From NCBI GenBank assembly GCA_902767235.1, contig CACXGR010000011.1:1-10680 (forward strand): 10,680 nt of DNA. The letters are read 5' to 3'. This DNA is from an uncultured Lachnospiraceae bacterium (GTDB lineage: Bacteria; Bacillota; Clostridia; Lachnospirales; Lachnospiraceae). This document shows, one piece after another, positions 7,158 through 10,680 of this stretch; position 1 is the first letter of the stretch; each line of letters opens with the position of its first letter. Both the position numbers and the translations under genes were made by a program. The notes under the pieces were generated by a model. That model was not told the origin of the DNA. It made no database searches and saw only the letters and a list, made by a program, of their open reading frames with translations.

Positions 7158-7358
7158 ATGACCAGAGGAGAGCTCATTTGTCCTGCCGGCAGCGGCAGTA
7201 AGTCTGCAGGCCTTCCGCGGGAGCGCCGCAGTATATCGGGATTTAAGGGGGCGATCAGCCGGCTCAGGCATCTGTTTCACACAGCGCCGGCTGCCGTGCG
7301 CGGCGACAGCAAAGCCGTTATGGACCAGTATATGAAATATCACAGAGAGCGCAGGTGA
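7158..7358 (+). CDS. Small basic protein of unknown function (66 residues)
   Basis: I do not recognise this protein. It has 66 residues, with 14 Lys/Arg and three His against five Asp/Glu, so it should be strongly basic. It has no hydrophobic segment long enough for a membrane helix or signal peptide, one cysteine (residue 8), and a basic end YHRERR. The N-terminal third is rich in Gly and Ser and may be disordered; residues about 29-62 could form helices. Support for coding comes from the excellent ribosome-binding site at 7142-7150, a clean ORF ending in TGA at 7356-7358, and a hairpin with T-tract just after it, which together look like a monocistronic unit. It sits in a roughly 530-bp gap between tex and the YfhO gene. 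A nucleic-acid-binding role would fit the charge but is only a guess; a spurious ORF cannot be excluded. Confidence 0.55.
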   Translation: MTRGELICPAGSGSKSAGLPRERRSISGFKGAISRLRHLFHTAPAAVRGDSKAVMDQYMKYHRERR

Positions 7359-7362
7359 GTCA

Positions 7363-7403
7363 TGGGGGGATATTCCCCCAGCCCCACCGTGTGCTCTTTT
7401 TTT
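7363..7403 (+). terminator. Possible rho-independent terminator after the small protein gene
   Basis: TGGGGG (7363-7368) pairs with CCCCCA (7375-7380), plus one G-U pair and an ATAT loop. An outer GGTG/CACC pairing (7354-7357 with 7385-7388) is possible. Seven T's follow at 7397-7403. The gap of about 16 bases between the inner stem and the T-tract is longer than usual, so termination may be partial, leaving some read-through into the YfhO gene. Confidence 0.4.
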
Positions 7404-7460
7404 ATAAATCATTGTATGGTAAGATACGCCTAGACAAGGACTTGGAGGTTATCATTATTC
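7404..7460 (+). promoter_or_regulatory. Leader of the YfhO-family gene with its ribosome-binding site
   Basis: TAAGAT at 7420-7425 is a possible -10, but the only bases at -35 distance are the T-tract at 7397-7402, so the promoter call is weak. GGAGG at 7444-7448 is the ribosome-binding site; twelve bases separate it from the ATG at 7461, which is on the long side and may lower initiation. Confidence 0.3.
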
Positions 7461-10400
7461 ATGAAGACATTTAAGAACCGGTTATCTTACTACTTCCGCT
7501 TTACCCTCATGTTTCTGATCACGGCGCTGGTCATCTATGCGCCGTTCCTTTATTTTCAGAAGGGAATCGTCTGGGAGCATGACTCCTACACCCAGCATGT
7601 CAAAGCCATGGTCTTTATCTCCCGCTGGTACCGCCAGTCGCTCCGCGCGATCCTGTCCGGCCGCTGGAGCGAACTCTCTACATATTCTTTTACACTCGGC
7701 TACGGCTCCGACGCCCTGACCACGCTCGCATACTACGGCGTGGGCGACCCCCTTTATCTTCTGAGCGCCTTTGTCCCGGCCAAATATGTCTTTATTTTCT
7801 ACTCTGCCCTGATCGTCTTTAAGAATTATCTGTCCGGCATCGCCTTTTCCGCGCTCTGCCGCTTCCGCTGGCCCGGCCGGGCGCACGACTTAGGCGTGAT
7901 CGCCGGTTCTCTGATCTATGCTTTCTGCGGATTTGTGCTGGTCACCTGCGTCGGCCAGCCTATTTTCCTCAATGCGGTCATCGTCTTTCCCATGGTCCTG
8001 CTCGGCATCGAGAAAGTCCGCGACGGCAGAAGGCCCTGGCTCTTTATCCTTGCGATCTTTCTTTCAACTGTCAGCAATTTCTATTTTCTGCCCAGCATCG
8101 TACTCATGGCGGTGCTCTATGCACTGTTCCGCTATATTCCATTCGAGCGCGGCGCCTTCCGCAGGCGCCTCGGCCAGGTCGTCACCATGTTCGCGGCCGG
8201 CACTGTCGGCGTCGCCATGGGCGGCGTGATCCTTCTGCCCATGATCCTGACTGTTTTTGTCAACAAGCGCGTGGACATAGGCCGTACCATACCCTATTTC
8301 TACGACAGCCGGACCTGCCGGACACTGCCCATGTCCTTCCTCTCCTGCGACGAAGTACAATACGGCGCGCTCTGCTATGCCGGCACCGCTCTTTTGTGCG
8401 TGCTCCTTTTGTTCCTGACCAAAGGATATATCCGGCTGAAGATCCAGTTTCTCCTGTACTCCGCCCTGCTGTTCGTGCCCGCCTTCGGCTATCTGACCAA
8501 CGGGTTCTCCTATCCCATCAACCGCTGGTGCTGGGCTTACTCCGCGCTGGTCGGCATGATCACGGCCGAAATGTGGCCCCGGCTCTTTGAGCTGAGCGAG
8601 AAGCAGAAAAAATGGATCGCCGCTCTGTTCACCCTGTACTTTGTCGTCTGCCTGATCCTGTCAGAGAAGGCGGAGCCCGCTTTCTTCTTCCCTGTGGCTG
8701 TGACTTACCTGGCGCTGGTCTACATTCTCCTTGCCCAGAAAGCCGGCTTCGAGGACGCGGATGCGAGCCGTTTCCGCCGCGCAAAACGCGTCGTTCTCTA
8801 TATCACGATCGCAGGCGTCTGCGTCAACGGCGTCTGCAAGAACTATACCGACTACGACGACCGCATGTCCACCTACAAAGACCAGAAGAGTCTCGCTCTT
8901 CCGGAAAAGAACGCCGGCGCTTCCCCCGCCAATTTCAGGAATATGTGGATCAACGACACCTCGCAGATCGTGTATACGATCGGGCACGACACCACCAAAT
9001 TTGAGCGGGTCTCCAATGCGGAAGGTGACTATTGGTACCAGAACACCTCCCTTTTGAACGGCATCTCCTCGACCCAGTCCTTCTGGAGCATCAATAACTC
9101 CAATGTTCTCGAATATCTGGACAAGCTGGGCGTATCCGACGCCAACAACAACGCCTGGCAGTTCACCAACCTGGATAACCGCGCTATTTTGAACGAGCTC
9201 GCCTCTGTCGGTTATCTCTACTGCCTGCACCCCGAGAAGCTGCCCGCCGGCTACGCGCAAGACCCTCTGGACGCAGACACCGCCAAGTCCGTCTACCCCA
9301 ATGAGAATCCGCTCTCCCTGGGCTACACATACAGCCGGACGATCAGCTCAAAGCAGTTCGAAGCGCTCTCTCCGGCCGAGCGGCAGGAGATCCTCCTCAC
9401 ACACGCCGTCCTGGATGATCCCGGGACACTGCATGACACCTCTTCGGCAGCCGATCTGGCCGCCTCCCTTGAGGTCCGGGAAGTACCCTACTCCTTCACG
9501 CCTCTCTGCAAAGACGTCGTGCAGACCGACGGGCAGACTTTTGTCGTCACAGCCGATAATGCGACGGGCATGTTCTCTTTTGACAAGCTGGATCAGGGCG
9601 AGTGCTATCTCTACATGAAGAACGTTCAGTTCCGCCAGACAACGAATCCCGAGATCTTCTCCGATGACCCCGCTTTTGATCCCGACGGGCTCTATACGCA
9701 GGAAATGTGGGACAATCTCTACTCCCCTTACGACAAGTATATGGACCACAAGCACACCGCTACGGATCCGCCCACCCGGAACATCAAGATCCTTGCTGAC
9801 TTCTACCGCGGATCGACGCTTATAAGCGAGAATACGCTCAACTACATCCTGCCCCAGGATGAGCAGTTCTACTCCGGGCGCCAGGACTTCCTGCTCAACT
9901 CCTACTCGCTCCGGAAACCTGTCGACTGCATCGTCCTCACCTTCCCCAAGTGCGGCATCTACCGATTCGATGAGTTATCGCTGATCTCAGAGCCTCTGAC
10001 CACATACGAGGCCAAGACCGCTGCGCTGGCGAAGGAGTCCCTGCAGAATGTCGATATCCATCAGAATCCCAGCAGCTTTGTTTCGACCTCTGTCACCGGA
10101 GACATCACGGTATCCGACAACAAACTGCTCTGCCTCACCATCCCTTACGCCCCGGGCTGGAAAGCTTACGTCGACGGCAGGCCCGCCCTCCTCGAGAAGG
10201 TCAACATCATGTTCTGCGGACTGATGCTGGCGCCCGGATATCACACCATCGAGCTGCGCTATGAGACCCCCGGTCTGCTCTACGGCCTGTGCCTGAGCGC
10301 CGCAGGATTCCTGCTGTTCCTGTTCTGGCTGATCTTCTCCATCCGCCCGCGCAGGAAGAGACGTCAAAAAAGCACCGCGGGTGGTGCTTCTGATGCAAAC

Positions 10401-10646
10401 GCGGCTGACGCGGGCGCAGTTGAAGCGGACGCGGCCGGCAGTGATCCTGACGCAGCTGAGGCTGGCGCCGCTGAGGTGGATGCGGCTGACGCGGGCGCGG
10501 CCGACACAATGAGCGCAGCAGCAGGTTTTGACATCTCCTCTGCTCCGACCACAGTGATCCCCGCCGAGGAGGTAAACAGAACTGTTTCCGAGACAATTGA
10601 TGACAGTGCCGGTGGTGAGCATATCACGCTAAATGAAAGGGATTGA
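7461..10646 (+). CDS. YfhO-family polytopic membrane protein, probable glycosyltransferase
   Basis: This 1061-residue protein is longer than typical YfhO proteins (about 850-900). A short basic N-terminus leads into a first helix at about 15-33, followed by a loop with WEHDSYTQH (38-46), whose Asp41 is the likely GT-C catalytic acid. About eleven more hydrophobic segments run to residue 460, with the family-type motif NGFSYPINRW near 347-356. A large extracytoplasmic region (about 460-935) includes IPYAPGWKAYVDG near 895-907. A last helix (939-960) and the basic stop RPRRKRRQK (962-970) follow. The final 91 residues are an Ala/Asp/Glu-rich tail, cytoplasmic by the positive-inside rule. YfhO in Bacillus subtilis acts with CsbB to glycosylate lipoteichoic acid using a polyprenyl-phosphate sugar; a similar surface-glycan role is inferred here, and the acceptor is unknown. 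GGAGG lies twelve bases before the start. The next ORF overlaps its stop. Confidence 0.9.
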   Translation: MKTFKNRLSYYFRFTLMFLITALVIYAPFLYFQKGIVWEHDSYTQHVKAMVFISRWYRQSLRAILSGRWSELSTYSFTLGYGSDALTTLAYYGVGDPLYLLSAFVPAKYVFIFYSALIVFKNYLSGIAFSALCRFRWPGRAHDLGVIAGSLIYAFCGFVLVTCVGQPIFLNAVIVFPMVLLGIEKVRDGRRPWLFILAIFLSTVSNFYFLPSIVLMAVLYALFRYIPFERGAFRRRLGQVVTMFAAGTVGVAMGGVILLPMILTVFVNKRVDIGRTIPYFYDSRTCRTLPMSFLSCDEVQYGALCYAGTALLCVLLLFLTKGYIRLKIQFLLYSALLFVPAFGYLTNGFSYPINRWCWAYSALVGMITAEMWPRLFELSEKQKKWIAALFTLYFVVCLILSEKAEPAFFFPVAVTYLALVYILLAQKAGFEDADASRFRRAKRVVLYITIAGVCVNGVCKNYTDYDDRMSTYKDQKSLALPEKNAGASPANFRNMWINDTSQIVYTIGHDTTKFERVSNAEGDYWYQNTSLLNGISSTQSFWSINNSNVLEYLDKLGVSDANNNAWQFTNLDNRAILNELASVGYLYCLHPEKLPAGYAQDPLDADTAKSVYPNENPLSLGYTYSRTISSKQFEALSPAERQEILLTHAVLDDPGTLHDTSSAADLAASLEVREVPYSFTPLCKDVVQTDGQTFVVTADNATGMFSFDKLDQGECYLYMKNVQFRQTTNPEIFSDDPAFDPDGLYTQEMWDNLYSPYDKYMDHKHTATDPPTRNIKILADFYRGSTLISENTLNYILPQDEQFYSGRQDFLLNSYSLRKPVDCIVLTFPKCGIYRFDELSLISEPLTTYEAKTAALAKESLQNVDIHQNPSSFVSTSVTGDITVSDNKLLCLTIPYAPGWKAYVDGRPALLEKVNIMFCGLMLAPGYHTIELRYETPGLLYGLCLSAAGFLLFLFWLIFSIRPRRKRRQKSTAGGASDANAADAGAVEADAAGSDPDAAEAGAAEVDAADAGAADTMSAAAGFDISSAPTTVIPAEEVNRTVSETIDDSAGGEHITLNERD
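10401..10498 (+). repeat. In-frame direct repeat in the Ala/Asp-rich tail of the YfhO-family gene
   Basis: GCGGCTGACGCGGGCGC occurs at 10401-10417 and again at 10482-10498, exactly 81 bases (27 codons) apart, so both copies encode AADAGA. Between them are degenerate units encoding EADAAG, PDAAEAGAAE and similar words. This looks like expansion of a low-complexity tract by slippage or recombination. It lies after the last membrane helix. Confidence 0.7.
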
Positions 10647-10680
10647 ATCTAAGCACAGCGAGCTATACCCACTGCGAAAA
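10633..10680 (+). CDS. Start of a further ORF, cut by the right edge
   Basis: An ATG at 10633 opens a frame of 16 codons that is still open at the last base (MKGIESKHSELYPLRK). It overlaps the YfhO-family stop (10644-10646) by 14 bases, a pattern common for coupled genes in an operon. The upstream GGTGGTGAG (about 10612-10620) is a weak, distant ribosome-binding site, so translation may depend on ribosomes finishing the YfhO frame. Too little is visible to name a product, and a chance ORF is possible. Confidence 0.45.
   Translation, partial: MKGIESKHSELYPLRK

Noticed and set aside
7134..7412. 92-codon minus-strand frame opposite the small basic protein
   Set aside because: No ribosome-binding site precedes its ATG and it would read through the terminator-like hairpin; the plus-strand ORF is better supported.

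Overview
The window looks like the chromosome of a moderately high-GC Firmicute, most plausibly a Clostridia/Lachnospiraceae-type gut or rumen bacterium. The grounds are strong AGGAGG ribosome-binding sites, a GH3 enzyme with the reversed domain order known from Butyrivibrio and Ruminococcus, a ROK kinase of the AGEFS type, and a large YfhO-family membrane protein. This placement is inference from protein style; no rRNA or other marker is present.

Layout: (1) Bases 1-926, plus strand: the C-terminal part of a polytopic membrane protein whose frame is open to the left edge. (2) Bases 954-6926, minus strand: a three-gene cluster read right to left, tex (RNA-binding transcription accessory protein), then a circularly permuted GH3 glycosidase whose ATG lies one base past the tex stop, then a ROK sugar kinase 44 bases further on. 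It converges on gene 1 across a 27-bp gap with no evident terminator. (3) Bases 6927-7157: the divergent control region, with a likely extended -10 promoter for tex, a perfect 12-bp inverted repeat around that promoter, a leader hairpin, and a separate 16-bp palindrome near a possible rightward promoter. (4) Bases 7158-7358, plus strand: a small basic 66-residue protein of unknown function behind a near-perfect Shine-Dalgarno, followed by a hairpin and T-tract. (5) Bases 7461-10646, plus strand: a 1061-residue YfhO-family membrane protein, probably a surface-glycan glycosyltransferase, with an unusual Ala/Asp-rich cytoplasmic tail. (6) From 10633 to the right edge: the start of an ORF overlapping the YfhO stop by 14 bases.

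How the genes may work together: the GH3 enzyme has no export signal and should cut imported oligoglycosides in the cytoplasm, and the ROK kinase could phosphorylate the released sugar for glycolysis. Their coupling to tex puts a catabolic pair under a housekeeping promoter. The two flanking plus-strand membrane proteins suggest a cell-envelope glycan neighbourhood. I see no mobile element, CRISPR array, tRNA, rRNA or defence system, and nothing that clearly amounts to a new biological system. The most notable points are the tex control region, the permuted GH3 and the YfhO tail.
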